A stretch of DNA of 64,000 nucleotides from Elusimicrobiota bacterium (GCA_022709755.1 JAKLIF010000005.1:124001-188000), one strand, 5' to 3'; shown: positions 20,801 through 27,019, counted from the first letter of the stretch. A program made the numbers and translations. The notes: generated by a model from the letters alone, not told the origin.

Positions 20801-23800
20801 GAGGTTCCCTCTACCTGGACATCGACGAAACCGTTCTCACCACGAAGGTCCTTGAAAACCCCGGCTCCAATTATTTCCATCATCGCCGACGGATGATCTC
20901 CGCCAGCCGGGCCCCGGCCGGCGAACAATATACCGCCAAATGGCTGGAACAAGTCACGCGGAGCGATTATGCCCAAGCCGAAGAAAACGCCCTGACACTC
21001 GACCAATACAAGAAGTCACCCGGCACAGACCGCCTTCTGAACGCCGCCCGCGACAAGAACATGACCGTCTACCTGATCACGAACCGCTCTCCCGATCGGG
21101 CGGAAAAAGAAAGAACCTACAAGATCCTCCAAAAAGCGGGGATCGACATCCCGGCCGAAAACATCATTTTCTGCGGTTATGGCGCGGACGTCAAAGCCCA
21201 CAAACTGCAACGCTCGTCCCAACCGGCGTTGGATTCCGGCAAACGGGTCTATTTCGCCGACGACAGCGACTCCAACGTGAGGGACGTCCTGAAGCTGAAC
21301 CTTCCCCTGCGGCCCTATCGACTGGACGGCGCCGACAACTCCCATTCGCTCGACTATTACCTCGGCATCGCCGACAATTTCTCGTCATCTGACATCAAGG
21401 AATGGGAGAGCGTCCTCACCAACCTGACCATCAAACTTTCGCAGGACTACGAGCTGGCGATCCGCCGGATCGCCGACATCCAGGACAGCGATGAACGGGA
21501 ACTTTGGCGGGCCGAGATCCAGAAGATGTATGCCCCACGCCTGTTGCAGATCCTCGGCATCATCGAAAAACACCAACTAAACCGGAACCGCGACTTCGTG
21601 GCCGGCACGAAGGTCTACCAATTCCTGTATGAAACGCTGGATCCTCTCATCTCGGAGGCGACCCTCAAAGAGAACCGGCCCGTTCCCACGGTCCTTGAGG
21701 CGTATCTGAGGATCGTCTTCCCGTTCAATCCCGCGCGCGCTCTGGAATACTACATGAACGGCGACCTGTCCCTGACCCTCCAGGGCGAGGGGGAATTCAA
21801 TCCGATGTTCGGGACTCTCGGCCATTTCGACATCAACGAAAAAAACATGTATCTCTTCCTCGAACCGATCCTCCAAAAACTGGAGCAAAATCCTCCCGAC
21901 ATCATCGTGTTCCCAGACACGGGGGCCCGCCCCTTCCAGCGGGTGATCCAATCGTTCCTCGACGGTTCGAAGTCGATGAAGGACAAAGGGACCCGGTTAT
22001 TCCTCCTTCCCGCCAGTTTTTACGATGTCCGGAGCAGCAAAGCCGTCTTTGAGACGGAGAACGAGGAACACATCTTCCTCCGTCTCTGGATCGGCAAAGC
22101 CTATCGCGCGCTGATCGAGCAGGGGACGACCGATCGCTCTGCGATCCTGGACTCCCTGACCGGCCAGCTCCGGGACTATCAACAACTGATCGACGCGCGG
22201 GTCGCCCGGGAAGAAGCGGACAAAGAATCCCTGCAGATCCGATCCCGCGTCATCGACACCATCCTCCCGAAGAACATGGGCCAGCTCCCCGCGGAACAAC
22301 GGGCTGAACTAGAGAGGCAGGTCATGATCACGGGCGAGCACTACCAGCAATTTTTCCCGTTGAGCGCCGATTCCCAAGTCGTCATCCTCGACGACAACAT
22401 CGCCTCCGGATTGACCCTGAGGAAGATCACCTCCGTCCTTCAACGGGCCGAATTGGCCTCAGGCAAGACAGAAAAACCCATTGCCGTATCCTATGCCACC
22501 CCGTTCCTCTTCGGCGTCCGCGACCGGCAAGTCCCGGAAAACCTGATCGATTTCACGGCCTACGTGTTCGGGCACGTGACCTGGCAAAAGTTCCCGCCGA
22601 GGATCGGGCTCAAAGAGATCAACAAAGAATACCGCGGCGTCCGCTACCGGAAAGTCGGGTATCCCGTCAGCGAGGAATTCACCCCGGAAGACGGACAGAA
22701 ATACACGGAAGCCAAGAACTTCGCCGAGAAGTCCATCGCCAAGTTCAGCCAGGACAGGGAATACTACCGGTCGTCACTCGGGACAGACGCCTCCCCCGTG
22801 GTGACTCACGAGATGAGCCTGAAGAAAGCCCTCGTCAACACCGGCATTTTCGTCGGTTTGGCCGGGTTGTTCGGCCTCGGCCTCGCCCTCTTCCAGTCGC
22901 CCCAACAGGCCTCGCTCTTCTTCACCGGCTACATGATCGAAGAGATGCTCAGCATCGACAACCTCATGGTCTTCACGATGATCTTCACCTTCTTCGGCTT
23001 GAAATCCCCTCAGCAGAAACGCGCGCTGAAGTGGGGGATCGTCGGAGCTGTGATCCTCCGGCTCGGCTTCATCATGGCCGGCACCCAACTGATCGAGGCT
23101 TTCCGTCCGGTGCTCTACCTCTTCGGAGGGTTTCTCGCCTATGCCGGGTTCAAGATGTTCAAGAGCGGCGATGGAGATGAGAAAGAGATCCACCCTGAAA
23201 AGAACATCCTTGTGAGGTTCTTCAAGCTCTTCATGAAATTCGAGCCCGGGTTCGCCGGAGACAAGTTCTTCGTGCGCAGCGGCAAGAAGTGGGCGGCCAC
23301 CACGCTCTTCGCGGCCCTGTTGGTGGTGGAGTTCAGCGACGTCATGTTCGCCATGGACTCCATCCCCGCCATCTTCGCCGTCACCACGGATCCGTTCCTG
23401 GTGTTCACTTCCAACATCTTCGCCATCCTCGCCCTGAGGTCCCTCTATTTCGTCTTCCGTCATTTCACGGAGCGTTTCAGATACCTCAAATACGGCGTCG
23501 GGGGTGTGCTCCTGTTCGTCGCGGCCAAGATGCTGATGATGGATGTCATCCACATCCCGGCGCTCCTCTCCCTGGCCGTCGTCCTGAGCGGGATCGTCCT
23601 ATCGATCGGCGCTTCCTATTGGATCTCCCCGCAGAAAAAACCCGTCGAGACAGAAACGGGATTCGGACCGGCCCGATCGGACTCCCTCGCCGACATACAA
23701 ATGCAATGGCGCCGGGTCGGCGCGGAGAGGGGGACGACAGAAAATGAGCGGATCCAAACCCTGAAAGAGCTGTTGAAACGGCTCTGGGGGCAAGAACAGT

Positions 23801-25011
23801 CGATCCGATGGACGCAATACGCCGACCGGGAATTCGGCATGGACATCCTCCTCCGGGAGAAACAGCCGACCCCCTCGGAGAAAACCAGCTATTGCGACGC
23901 CCAGATCGCCGCCAACGCCGCCATCCTCAGGGACATCCTCTCCACCAGCCGGAACTTCCCGGACGGCGGAGCGCTTCTGGAGAACCAATTGACCGATTTC
24001 CTGACCTCGTTCGATCAGGCCTCTTCCGACGGGAAGAAACAGGCGGTGGCCGACCTGCGGAAAGGATTGGAAATGATGGCGGGGGGCATGGCCAGCACCG
24101 CCACCGACATCCGCAGTTACATCAATTACCAACTCTACAAACGCCGCAACGAACTTCTAAACTCGGCCCGCAACAATGAAGAGGTCAGTCCCCAAACGTT
24201 GGACGTGCTGGCGGTCCTCCAGGCCGTCTCCGACGTGTTCGCCGCCACGACCGTGACCGGGGCGTTGGATTCGACTGAAAAAGTGTCACTTGTCTCGACA
24301 GCCCAGCGGAAAAATCTCTCCCGCTCCGATTGGCACGCCTTCCTTCAGTCCCTGGTGGCCGCCGGGGTGACGTCCAACGAGTCGTTGAACGGACTGGAGA
24401 CGTCCTACAACAAGGTCCGCAACGCCCTGGCGGGGATGGATTCCCTCTTCAATGCCGTCGACGCCTCCTTCTCGTCCGACGGAAACGCGGTCCTCATCCT
24501 GACCGGCTCCACCCTGGACAAGATCATCCGGGCCCAACCCCTGGATGCCGACGAAAAGACCGTGGAGACGCTCCTGCTGTCCTGGGCCGAACGCCTGTCA
24601 CGCTCCACGGACCCGACGAAGACGCTGGGGATCGCCGTGGAGGGGAACTTCTCCGGACGGTTGCCGGAATTATTGAACGCGTTGTCCCGCGGCGGGTCTT
24701 CCCATCTCCGACAGACCCTGACCGGGTTGGAGGACAAGATCAGGCTCATCCAGTGCAAGGACCGGCCGGGACTCCTCAACCAAAAGAACGAGATCGTCCT
24801 GCAGAAAGTCATGGAATCGTTCTCGTTCAAGACCTCCCAGGGATTGGACGTCTTCGTGATGAACGAGTTGAAGGACCGTCTCAACAAGGACGGGCTGAAA
24901 GAAGCGCTCATCAACATCCTGATCATCCTGGCGGGGAACCTGGTGTCCGACGCGACGCACCGGATCGACCAGGAGATCGAACAGCGGAAATTCATCGATA
25001 TCCAGGCGTAA
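5872..25011 (+). CDS. Giant multi-domain membrane protein (6379 aa) with peptidase-, kinase-, HAD-, PRTase- and TerC-like domains
   Basis: One uninterrupted frame of 19.1 kb. Residues are counted from ATG 5872; TTG 5851 with an upstream AGGT is an alternative start. In order: basic-hydrophobic signal or anchor (1-40); IQDAH...AGGFH domain (about 150-575), recalling ChaN/Tiki-like folds; hydrophobic CPBP-like domain with degenerate ETILLR (828) and ALLHV; M48-like zinc peptidase with HERNH (1094-1098) and EYEAD (1123-1127); a long helical region; ABC1/UbiB-like kinase with GGGS (2231), K2260, HSDIHPGN (2407-2414) and D2428; second CPBP-like domain with EE (2607-2608); a large unrecognised helical region; GNAT-like stretch (about 4300-4450, weak); HELAH (4621-4625); HELRH (4868-4872); HAD domain DIDET (4983) ... 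ADDSDSN; phosphoribosyltransferase with VVILDDNIASG (5503-); complete TerC (about 5647-5919, IEEMLSIDN and EFSDVMFAMDSIPA); unassigned C-terminus. Composition varies along the gene. Its overall function is unknown. Confidence 0.9.
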   Translation: MNKLAHKTYRFIKKSLRPVLAIVFFYSNVIALHAVESNFWNERKQAAQRLKEKPSSSQSFSSFESPAEESRRAGLSPEQTQLLAQLPRATDFDFGVTENVAISSLGNAPSRTLRPDDVNKQSSPEKNNSTWISTLVLPYGAVRDVYLSRQPNSPVVVHIQDAHEIQEAQKNMAAMIQGLREERKINLVGMEGAQGAFALEPYRSYAEPEIVRGLADCFMKKGYVSGAEYAGLTSPHPPLLWGMENGALYESNVQAFKDSIKYKPVVHKLLTDFKSTLERLKDDAYSTDLKNYDKHFNAYKNRQEGLGAYVRYLMSSYEGNTLKFFNLQVLLDALQWEENLDFKQVEKDRMQLVELLAKQLSEEKLSFLVQQSLSYRMGQISYGDYHRFLRNLCRQNNIPLDNFSQLNSYINYVLLAEQINRNELLIELGKLEEASQNALAVSPEQKSLVSLNRNLIVLEKLTAHNMTQPDWYYYNEKRGEILRIFADLRAAGALVKRDVLVTEPAGFVEILKPYEQFCQYAMQRNNALVDNLLSKMKNENTGTAILVAGGFHTDGLTQIFRQRDISYIVVTPKINEVPKESHYLDVFAHDPLPLEQMFSGEKIYLAAERLLVQDTAQIKFAPARLNIFRNLYNAYGLVLKSFARQGDLNSLNEQANALAKKLQTDGTLNAAVNDGLSREGVYTVYDVTHRQKDSKIRSRLAILSQDKAKAAKELLRKDGLENAMDEAEITLNGKTYALTLFKHSSALDSLSDSLEKTASSAKAGLSSLGTMLRSGGQALRGLFGRTAKKTGHEVKAPVQAGKTTSLLARMKNHKTYVFGAVVLVPVIETILLRALAFDPTGFTIGGVLLAGIIFALLHVDSWRDLFRKQGDPKRITPLQFLAVTAFRIVGGMAFIALFSMPGTIHVPLEALLGFGLNLSLPSLGVHALLLNLPIVLGIVRLANQGRQIPWFMRPFSTLTAKAPALQPTEVGMATFAQPDNIAVRPALPNGYKYEQRQIRSMTGGGEAVSRYLNYLQETAGFLSLDSPIVKGLQSYLDKMENLSPDRKSTRILVLANSQEKNAYSLPDGTIIMTWALASLFRKGDVGELVWILLHERNHFVRGHVTISSRANDIDKIGLERLQEYEADQSNMDLMVKLGLNPIASAEAAQKRMANDSSGIGGMAHGSWDMRTVLTKINARSVDYEAYMRSLKVRVDPSKQIPDNWLPDTVYPDKIDLLTNSRFDDRWKQLLDSLPLVHTRGYLTSLIEKGKWGYDEELFDKIDYLLDRYSRACGTDDQRAGILLFYYFSGIMQSHGSGLPPLFQVLSNIWTTPEGFLSDDSPRAARHPNIHRVFKGFGQLHSQGSIEANQELLRPSIVGVRELDINPAGLSKWTVHNELKELLQSPLAERFIARSFSDADYFREIESALRRMNGLWPYTGNPDADPSSARIYLQYFIETARSSIDRYMTAERSEEDLMRFFEGLRATLSETMTRLNVSFDDDIAEQYLFKDASFNRDQFKRWSPVLRQILKPLISNSKDSLTIVVKARDKDRLVQFINTHDYSHNFLKHLGKIYNSNGMNRDDILWLAQNSSSIAELPYFDDLLRKYGYKTVETAKRMFGPSFEKNLSRDMTSLWRNLFVINTITTPLSDEDRLAVVEEFLNTHASTIQQSDDFPFLWCLVNETLLVNERNAHLDNYGLDLNKEDIKDPRSTYDRSLDIAIGDRILRTSLFQRYQKFLLSQMNARPELVPAIYSSTIGLLAGVYRRSTDLEESTILLGLSPTSKTFGEPFMERLVDQLGQRVRGEPTLDSIKEALQLTRFLPSVSDRRPMQRHLMVWGASRLSVKDAADLLEFAHTEMNFTDMSILKQFTEKRLQKTADLDQVATRVEELYSSFRQKGGTGLSAAVALDTTLSYFKNLTKSDLLRFLKLAVSGGREDEEMRRVLAPIWLNYVNLNAVVFNYQLEEHNGRLTVTGPGAFNFVTFNDFVESLYNLSDEMKSFLLAKLLLEDGILADSYLKQQFATFVSSFVDTSGNNAGTGKLLQDILDSLLKVGAPIDIAFPLIQLMIPMTLNRPGRVMNPTLDEKDIGRYTGEFTFPFNWYPLTEFENFRNTAKTNINSFLNMPRKQSLSEGSLKELEKINEDLAAKTSETGFMPEKTVPSEKPVVSSVSPMDAVLRVAQSLGGIGVRFMQVLGQYVAIPPEYEENFSHAYDQSPAMGKMEIYSNLKKIAKTDPDIRKFLDENLVEIGDQLGGGSIFTVYLATVKYPDEKGQWTERQTVLKLRNPNAETFVRDTVKLIENTILDMQRKDLYAKDMTMALRVLSLIKEWMISDIQDTRYLEMEPYFQETQTFTTSNGTTIQSPSLLSPSKDFIRVEEVAQGKTLNVFLHSEGGKDLDVARKGVEAAVESYIRMLTQPTAHKGKRRYLMHSDIHPGNVVLKNDGNVLQWIDRSLYQELSQQEAELILALEGTSGTKKGLSFIKTIFDAPENRGRSALSFMSRFMSQYAKAKGGWRSVLRSYLHPGEGGMGDEEFMTDSLLRQMKKEGVIIPLRIEIGVKNNAAVNRMLKDAGLPPLKHYIQNGFQSDTASGGLIPRLEAPLTRLTQKFLPRASAPLINRAYRFFTAPAAEEGLVAALGLGVPLLIQSVFGIDLAPSLVWTYAAARGLFVAAHLIPSKGQRAPPWGRVISAAIISAINVSLFALVPVNLWAFLTATVVLHSVVNMVPRGLLIGLLLGVQGLISPDFKPYTSNIVGESSTIKVDVAPSLNPSMTGRVQANDYFADATTSPGDTVRVEQLDLADMIAILRETPEVDAAWNSQNAGISRITEVTDPDLRIYLANVLVEVSNMPVDKQVRFVNNFMFAPSDLKKPVVIRLLALARSGFLEYFKYDDFDERGQDAQMDPAGYLFWRGCKGYGVGECTAYSTISDICNNDYLTQMAHVFARQQMSTKQHKVFSTVLSTLKRQKPGSWAPLYTSILSTAPLFPNEKGQAAYATAILQNEALLKTFPFHVFYLTGTNVTKAETFDEMFKVIPNFNDPSSVTDLKRFEGTLYMLSHLSKNLIIPQNKVDEVFTSYCNRDQKNWQSSDRWLRDNLLPILKDQIDTKWKFQRPAAYKNVDDLVYYLAVGLSGINFQGGDYYAPSEKKLNNILYVVQNWAKVNAGKGQISETSIGETLQALVYADAGLASFPMDILTLVDPGMFGRHKFFRNGKPIATNTAFMHFHMDMVPTEWDSNGAPTRFAPDTEPTYMAGSYTVLGSELGHLWEYLSLQKAGRNPREVRYNTVVSQNPELFDRLFGILNYRNAPYLSYTQSHDYVQGVYQLGENFAKEKVANGQASDLFDMLRPKLNISRTDALKKYAIDHVSEYGKETNRPPCGFTPSETYYLGLLLMKDGGYNDSKGSKTKLQQLRNTFSDAELEQVAGFLPFSKYRRNGLLNVTPQSIWTYIAGEEKHVTAERMTMDYVLWLNKLGISPGIQSEFTIELFTKHIIPSMIMNGESDFGAFLDELYKIDEPGPNRGPSIKDKILEKLLNQGKIKKTEKPMKEREPGKTIEDIYEAGEKPSDLASVPTPLLILIIAAALGDPKFRKRHKEWSDEAEKDLVDITMAAMGANASLREDQVLWVGTPVEMKGQKKPVLYLQPFKWGGNIIKSLADRLDFSWLTDEKSEISAALFQTAEHGEVVSPQEAEEPVTVGEKEITVRKEGTKAAEEGLSQEEEQAKAFLMGRPEAQKYIEPYLSLFTGKDFILLEQIFHIAEGDHSAGDEFDKHMFPTLKSLLRDYLSDQGQAYITDVLSLVVKTGKNAKAIMKYGLPAIQALIDSKESLVQSEKDLLDIIAMGEKSKVNIQSLLRGIDAVSSMIRTREDLLQYSKDIVKICKALEGYEENVFKKLKEVYSGHLKESPSAWEFFVKPIIFSQTQGASACLDVVNGIWDRGALKTDKDFEFLRDFIDTNGVHAYDLLMNFILKGIEEGVIVGSLSDSRSDIETYLQTIPYASIDLYRAFKSGATEALKAMRTRCETIHRAIVDGDASAYADDPLFLTVLVHVFPPNITVDRNKYEMLYNHMNDYKLDGVVPSALQNREIHLTAGKYILNDPSNPLDKTPWNSIAMAISEVNEHFVPMQGEDDIVKLGDILMKSWEKGSFDQHAIIRELYRYHLTYMGGKRLNASLKSMREFLNLKKFAEDTIQIAVRDLLDRYKNIQKNSYDDMINKMIRTDPLKEAQSVVGILNSVGMDADQAKILQILSSKLRTNDTQMLLELLGRIRSEPDAGKVVSMIAQNIRYDKDKMAAGTIAQRLVGANVKKMDAELNKKFTTNQEREEVKLRIVVSKRKAHSVIGYNAGVCVAADQQLWDNPNFMHAVLFDENGIAQGGMHLFVVEHEGLKYLSLPGINPTPALLSKIYGEDILDELVSYAKDLAAEMGLEGVLIPQEGSIHSNRPEVKVVIASKSYEEVDWGKKFVFTESKDRPYSMSKFYILKTIPAKTQVITETKEERTLEDRGKEIKIQTAPTQIASGMDATSVDTPDFQDSSKVAPRQFKRDNYTPGHIEELRSIYGRNKTIPKEYELPILIALSHYPELADMQIDFELRKDTPLNTSLVSRPRTFSSFLPGERRRYHIIINDISRREDSVAPLLREASFNAQVGVLGHELAHIVDYRAKGLLQIIGTGLSYLFSAGYKRSLEKKIDLLTVSHGLGWQLHDWADFVLNESNAPESYKDFKKRIYLFPGDIARHISRTLKSRFSSNVVHSALYSANGPALTDQTADTIAQTMRQDNGKSLSVPISVNVHGHDLDILVDQKLISSMSSRFEGNSQEKIRAFITEILQGFDESDLSILAQTLSRRGPLVLSLLDNSTHLFEDHHANGFIGINKSFFDADFQKTAGITLDETDFKVGLAHELRHEMLINERQILAERQNVPRSEISRTDVEKTLSLPEAAAYLQQVEDRQTGNDIAVLLASRGQDHVAQLLEKMSVVGRPQGPPAVGLDTVGSLDELADIIRNDSSAWGGSLYLDIDETVLTTKVLENPGSNYFHHRRRMISASRAPAGEQYTAKWLEQVTRSDYAQAEENALTLDQYKKSPGTDRLLNAARDKNMTVYLITNRSPDRAEKERTYKILQKAGIDIPAENIIFCGYGADVKAHKLQRSSQPALDSGKRVYFADDSDSNVRDVLKLNLPLRPYRLDGADNSHSLDYYLGIADNFSSSDIKEWESVLTNLTIKLSQDYELAIRRIADIQDSDERELWRAEIQKMYAPRLLQILGIIEKHQLNRNRDFVAGTKVYQFLYETLDPLISEATLKENRPVPTVLEAYLRIVFPFNPARALEYYMNGDLSLTLQGEGEFNPMFGTLGHFDINEKNMYLFLEPILQKLEQNPPDIIVFPDTGARPFQRVIQSFLDGSKSMKDKGTRLFLLPASFYDVRSSKAVFETENEEHIFLRLWIGKAYRALIEQGTTDRSAILDSLTGQLRDYQQLIDARVAREEADKESLQIRSRVIDTILPKNMGQLPAEQRAELERQVMITGEHYQQFFPLSADSQVVILDDNIASGLTLRKITSVLQRAELASGKTEKPIAVSYATPFLFGVRDRQVPENLIDFTAYVFGHVTWQKFPPRIGLKEINKEYRGVRYRKVGYPVSEEFTPEDGQKYTEAKNFAEKSIAKFSQDREYYRSSLGTDASPVVTHEMSLKKALVNTGIFVGLAGLFGLGLALFQSPQQASLFFTGYMIEEMLSIDNLMVFTMIFTFFGLKSPQQKRALKWGIVGAVILRLGFIMAGTQLIEAFRPVLYLFGGFLAYAGFKMFKSGDGDEKEIHPEKNILVRFFKLFMKFEPGFAGDKFFVRSGKKWAATTLFAALLVVEFSDVMFAMDSIPAIFAVTTDPFLVFTSNIFAILALRSLYFVFRHFTERFRYLKYGVGGVLLFVAAKMLMMDVIHIPALLSLAVVLSGIVLSIGASYWISPQKKPVETETGFGPARSDSLADIQMQWRRVGAERGTTENERIQTLKELLKRLWGQEQSIRWTQYADREFGMDILLREKQPTPSEKTSYCDAQIAANAAILRDILSTSRNFPDGGALLENQLTDFLTSFDQASSDGKKQAVADLRKGLEMMAGGMASTATDIRSYINYQLYKRRNELLNSARNNEEVSPQTLDVLAVLQAVSDVFAATTVTGALDSTEKVSLVSTAQRKNLSRSDWHAFLQSLVAAGVTSNESLNGLETSYNKVRNALAGMDSLFNAVDASFSSDGNAVLILTGSTLDKIIRAQPLDADEKTVETLLLSWAERLSRSTDPTKTLGIAVEGNFSGRLPELLNALSRGGSSHLRQTLTGLEDKIRLIQCKDRPGLLNQKNEIVLQKVMESFSFKTSQGLDVFVMNELKDRLNKDGLKEALINILIILAGNLVSDATHRIDQEIEQRKFIDIQA

Positions 25012-25023
25012 CGCCTTCCCCAT

Positions 25024-25066
25024 CAGACCTTGCGTTGTTTTCGGCTCGCGGGGTCTGTTTTATTTT
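25024..25066 (+). terminator. Rho-independent terminator of the giant gene
   Basis: An 11-bp stem CAGACCTTGCG / CGCGGGGTCTG (25024-25034, 25047-25057; two G-U pairs) is followed by TTTTATTTT. It starts 12 bases after the giant gene stop. Confidence 0.85.
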
Positions 25067-25091
25067 GTCCTGAAATAACTCAAAAAACCTA

Positions 25092-25120
25092 TTGACAACG
25101 AAAACCCGAAGAGATAGAGT
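25092..25120 (+). promoter_or_regulatory. Promoter of the lipoprotein/barrel gene pair
   Basis: Perfect TTGACA (25092-25097), a 17-base spacer and TAGAGT (25115-25120). The ATG (25129) is only 8 bases past the -10 box, so transcription would begin at or next to the start codon and the message would be leaderless or nearly so. Confidence 0.6.
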
Positions 25121-25128
25121 GAGGTTGT

Positions 25129-25896
25129 ATGCGCCGTCTGAAGTTCCACATCTCCATCTTGTCCGCTTTACTGATTTTGGGCTGCTCCGTGGGAAAACAC
25201 AAAAACAAAGTGAGTAACGCGGCGTCGTCTTTGGATTATGAGACGTCCGCCATCAGCACCCTCGCCTACTCCAATTATGAGTGCGCCCGGGCCAGCTATC
25301 GCGTCATCGTCAGTTCCCCGACCGTCTTCCAATCCTACAACTCCTCCACGAAATACTACGTGGCCAAGGTCTATTCCAACGGCACGGTGAACGTCCGGTT
25401 CGAGGATTCCAACGGCAACGGGCTCGAGCTCATGGAGTCCGCCAATTCCATGACCAAAACGACGAACAACACGCTCCTCACGAGCTGGAAGACCACGCGG
25501 GTCTACGACAGCACGACGGGAAAAAACTACGCCCTCACGGTCGCAACCAGCACGGCGAACCTGAACAGTCTGACGACCCTCGACAACAACGCCCTTTTCA
25601 GCGGGACGATCCGGACCGGAGTGGTCGTTTCGGGCGCCAAGGTAGACACGATCAACCATGTGTCCGACCCCCTCTTGACCTGGTTGCCCTATTCCGGGAC
25701 ATTGACCTCCGCCAATCTGTCCGTCACGTTCAGCACCGGGACTCCCAAAGGCACCGGCACGGCCGTCGCCGGAGGAAGCACGATGTCAATCGACGTCTAC
25801 GAGGGCTATTCCAACGATTTCTCCTATTCCATCCAACTGGAGAGCGCCGCTCCCGGCGCCGCCCTGAGCCCGATGAGCCGGTTAGGTTATGAATAA
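25129..25896 (+). CDS. Secreted lipoprotein, unknown function
   Basis: A 255-residue protein with a lipoprotein signal: basic MRRLK, hydrophobic core and lipobox LLILGC (C19), so it should be processed by signal peptidase II and anchored in a membrane. The mature part is rich in Ser, Thr, Asn and short strands, with the look of a beta-sandwich or surface domain. A motif EDSNGNG near residue 90 resembles a small calcium-loop sequence (weak). It overlaps the start of the next gene by 8 bases, so the two are translated together. No family is recognised. Confidence 0.8.
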   Translation: MRRLKFHISILSALLILGCSVGKHKNKVSNAASSLDYETSAISTLAYSNYECARASYRVIVSSPTVFQSYNSSTKYYVAKVYSNGTVNVRFEDSNGNGLELMESANSMTKTTNNTLLTSWKTTRVYDSTTGKNYALTVATSTANLNSLTTLDNNALFSGTIRTGVVVSGAKVDTINHVSDPLLTWLPYSGTLTSANLSVTFSTGTPKGTGTAVAGGSTMSIDVYEGYSNDFSYSIQLESAAPGAALSPMSRLGYE

Positions 25897-26974
25897 GAGA
25901 ACCCTCTTCTTTGCCGCTCTCGTATCCGCCTCGACGGTGAACGCCCTCTGGGCGGCCTCCAACCAACAGTTCCAGATCACGCCGCCCCCGCTGCCCATGA
26001 TGAGGATGTCCTCCGACCGGGCGGAACTCTCGAACGACGTGATGTACATCAAAGCCAAAGCGGGCGATTTCAAGATGAAGGGAGGAGGCTATTCCGGCCT
26101 CTTCAACGTGATCACCGACGACCACAGCGGGTTGTCCATCAACCTGGCCATGCTGTCGATGGGGGGGGACCTGCCCGCCTCCATGACGACGCAGCCCGGC
26201 GAAAAAGGGGATATGGCCACCACGGTCTTCACGAACGGGTTCAACCTGGTGATCGACCCCATGGGGACCCCCGGCCGGAACCAGGAAGGGTGGACGATGC
26301 CGATCAGCATCGGGCCGAACTATACTTTTATGACTTTCGAGATGTACGACAGCTACCTGAAAACAAGCGGAAACGATGTTTCCGTCGAGCACGATCACAC
26401 GCTCATGACAGGCCTCCTCTACGGCTGGCAGATGGGCGCCGGACTCGGCATCCCGTTGGGGACGAACAACTGGATGAGGATCTTCCCGTTCTACACCCTC
26501 AACCAGAATCTGGGCGGATCGTTCAGCTTCACGACCGACGGGTTCAGCACCTCCGTTCCGGTGGAGAAATCCCCGCCGTCCACGTCGATGGGGTTCGACA
26601 TCCAGATTCCGCGGTGGGGACTCAGCGTCGGATCCGTCATCCAGAACGTGAAGAAACAGCAATCCGGAGACAAGGACGTGAAGGTGGACATCTATCGTTT
26701 TTCTTGGACCTGGAGATTCCCGAAACCGGCCGAACAGGCCGTCGTCTCCGCCGAACCCGAGACTCCCGTGGCCGCCCCGGTGGCGGAGAAGACGCGGCTC
26801 GGCACCAAACAACCGGCCCCCTCTCCGGCGGCCCAGCCCACCCCTTCCCAGAAGTTGGATTCAAAGGAGAAAGAGTTGGAGCTGGAAAGACAGAAACTCG
26901 AATTGGAAAGGCAGAAACTCCAATTGGAAAGAGAGAAACTCGAGTTCGAAAAAGAGAAGAACAAATCCAGGTAG
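25889..26974 (+). CDS. Predicted outer-membrane beta-barrel protein with heptad-repeat tail
   Basis: A 361-residue protein with a Sec signal peptide (MNKRTLFFAAL...ALWAAS, cleavage near residue 23). The middle (30-280) alternates Gly/aromatic-rich strands of the kind found in outer-membrane barrels and ends in the RFSWTWRF aromatic strand. A Pro/Ala linker (282-320) leads to a charged coiled-coil tail made of four 7-residue repeats (LELERQK type). The barrel plus periplasmic coiled coil suggests an envelope-spanning or peptidoglycan-touching role (inference). It is co-transcribed with the lipoprotein in front. Confidence 0.7.
   Translation: MNKRTLFFAALVSASTVNALWAASNQQFQITPPPLPMMRMSSDRAELSNDVMYIKAKAGDFKMKGGGYSGLFNVITDDHSGLSINLAMLSMGGDLPASMTTQPGEKGDMATTVFTNGFNLVIDPMGTPGRNQEGWTMPISIGPNYTFMTFEMYDSYLKTSGNDVSVEHDHTLMTGLLYGWQMGAGLGIPLGTNNWMRIFPFYTLNQNLGGSFSFTTDGFSTSVPVEKSPPSTSMGFDIQIPRWGLSVGSVIQNVKKQQSGDKDVKVDIYRFSWTWRFPKPAEQAVVSAEPETPVAAPVAEKTRLGTKQPAPSPAAQPTPSQKLDSKEKELELERQKLELERQKLQLEREKLEFEKEKNKSR
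26876..26959 (+). repeat. Four tandem 21-bp repeats encoding heptads
   Basis: Units 26876-26896, 26897-26917, 26918-26938 and 26939-26959 each encode a Leu-Glu/Gln-Leu/Phe-Glu-Arg/Lys-Gln/Glu-Lys heptad at the C-terminus of the barrel-like protein. Close DNA similarity between units suggests recent duplication and possible copy-number variation. Confidence 0.85.
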
Positions 26975-27019
26975 GTCCCGCTTTTTCCGTCGTCCCCTCC
27001 CGCCTTTCCGATTCTCAAC

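Noticed and set aside
5851-25011. The giant gene being several genes joined by sequencing errors
   Set aside because: No stop, ribosome site or promoter-like break is visible at domain borders, linkers are ordinary coding sequence, and giant frames are known in this presumed phylum. Long reads would still be the proper test.
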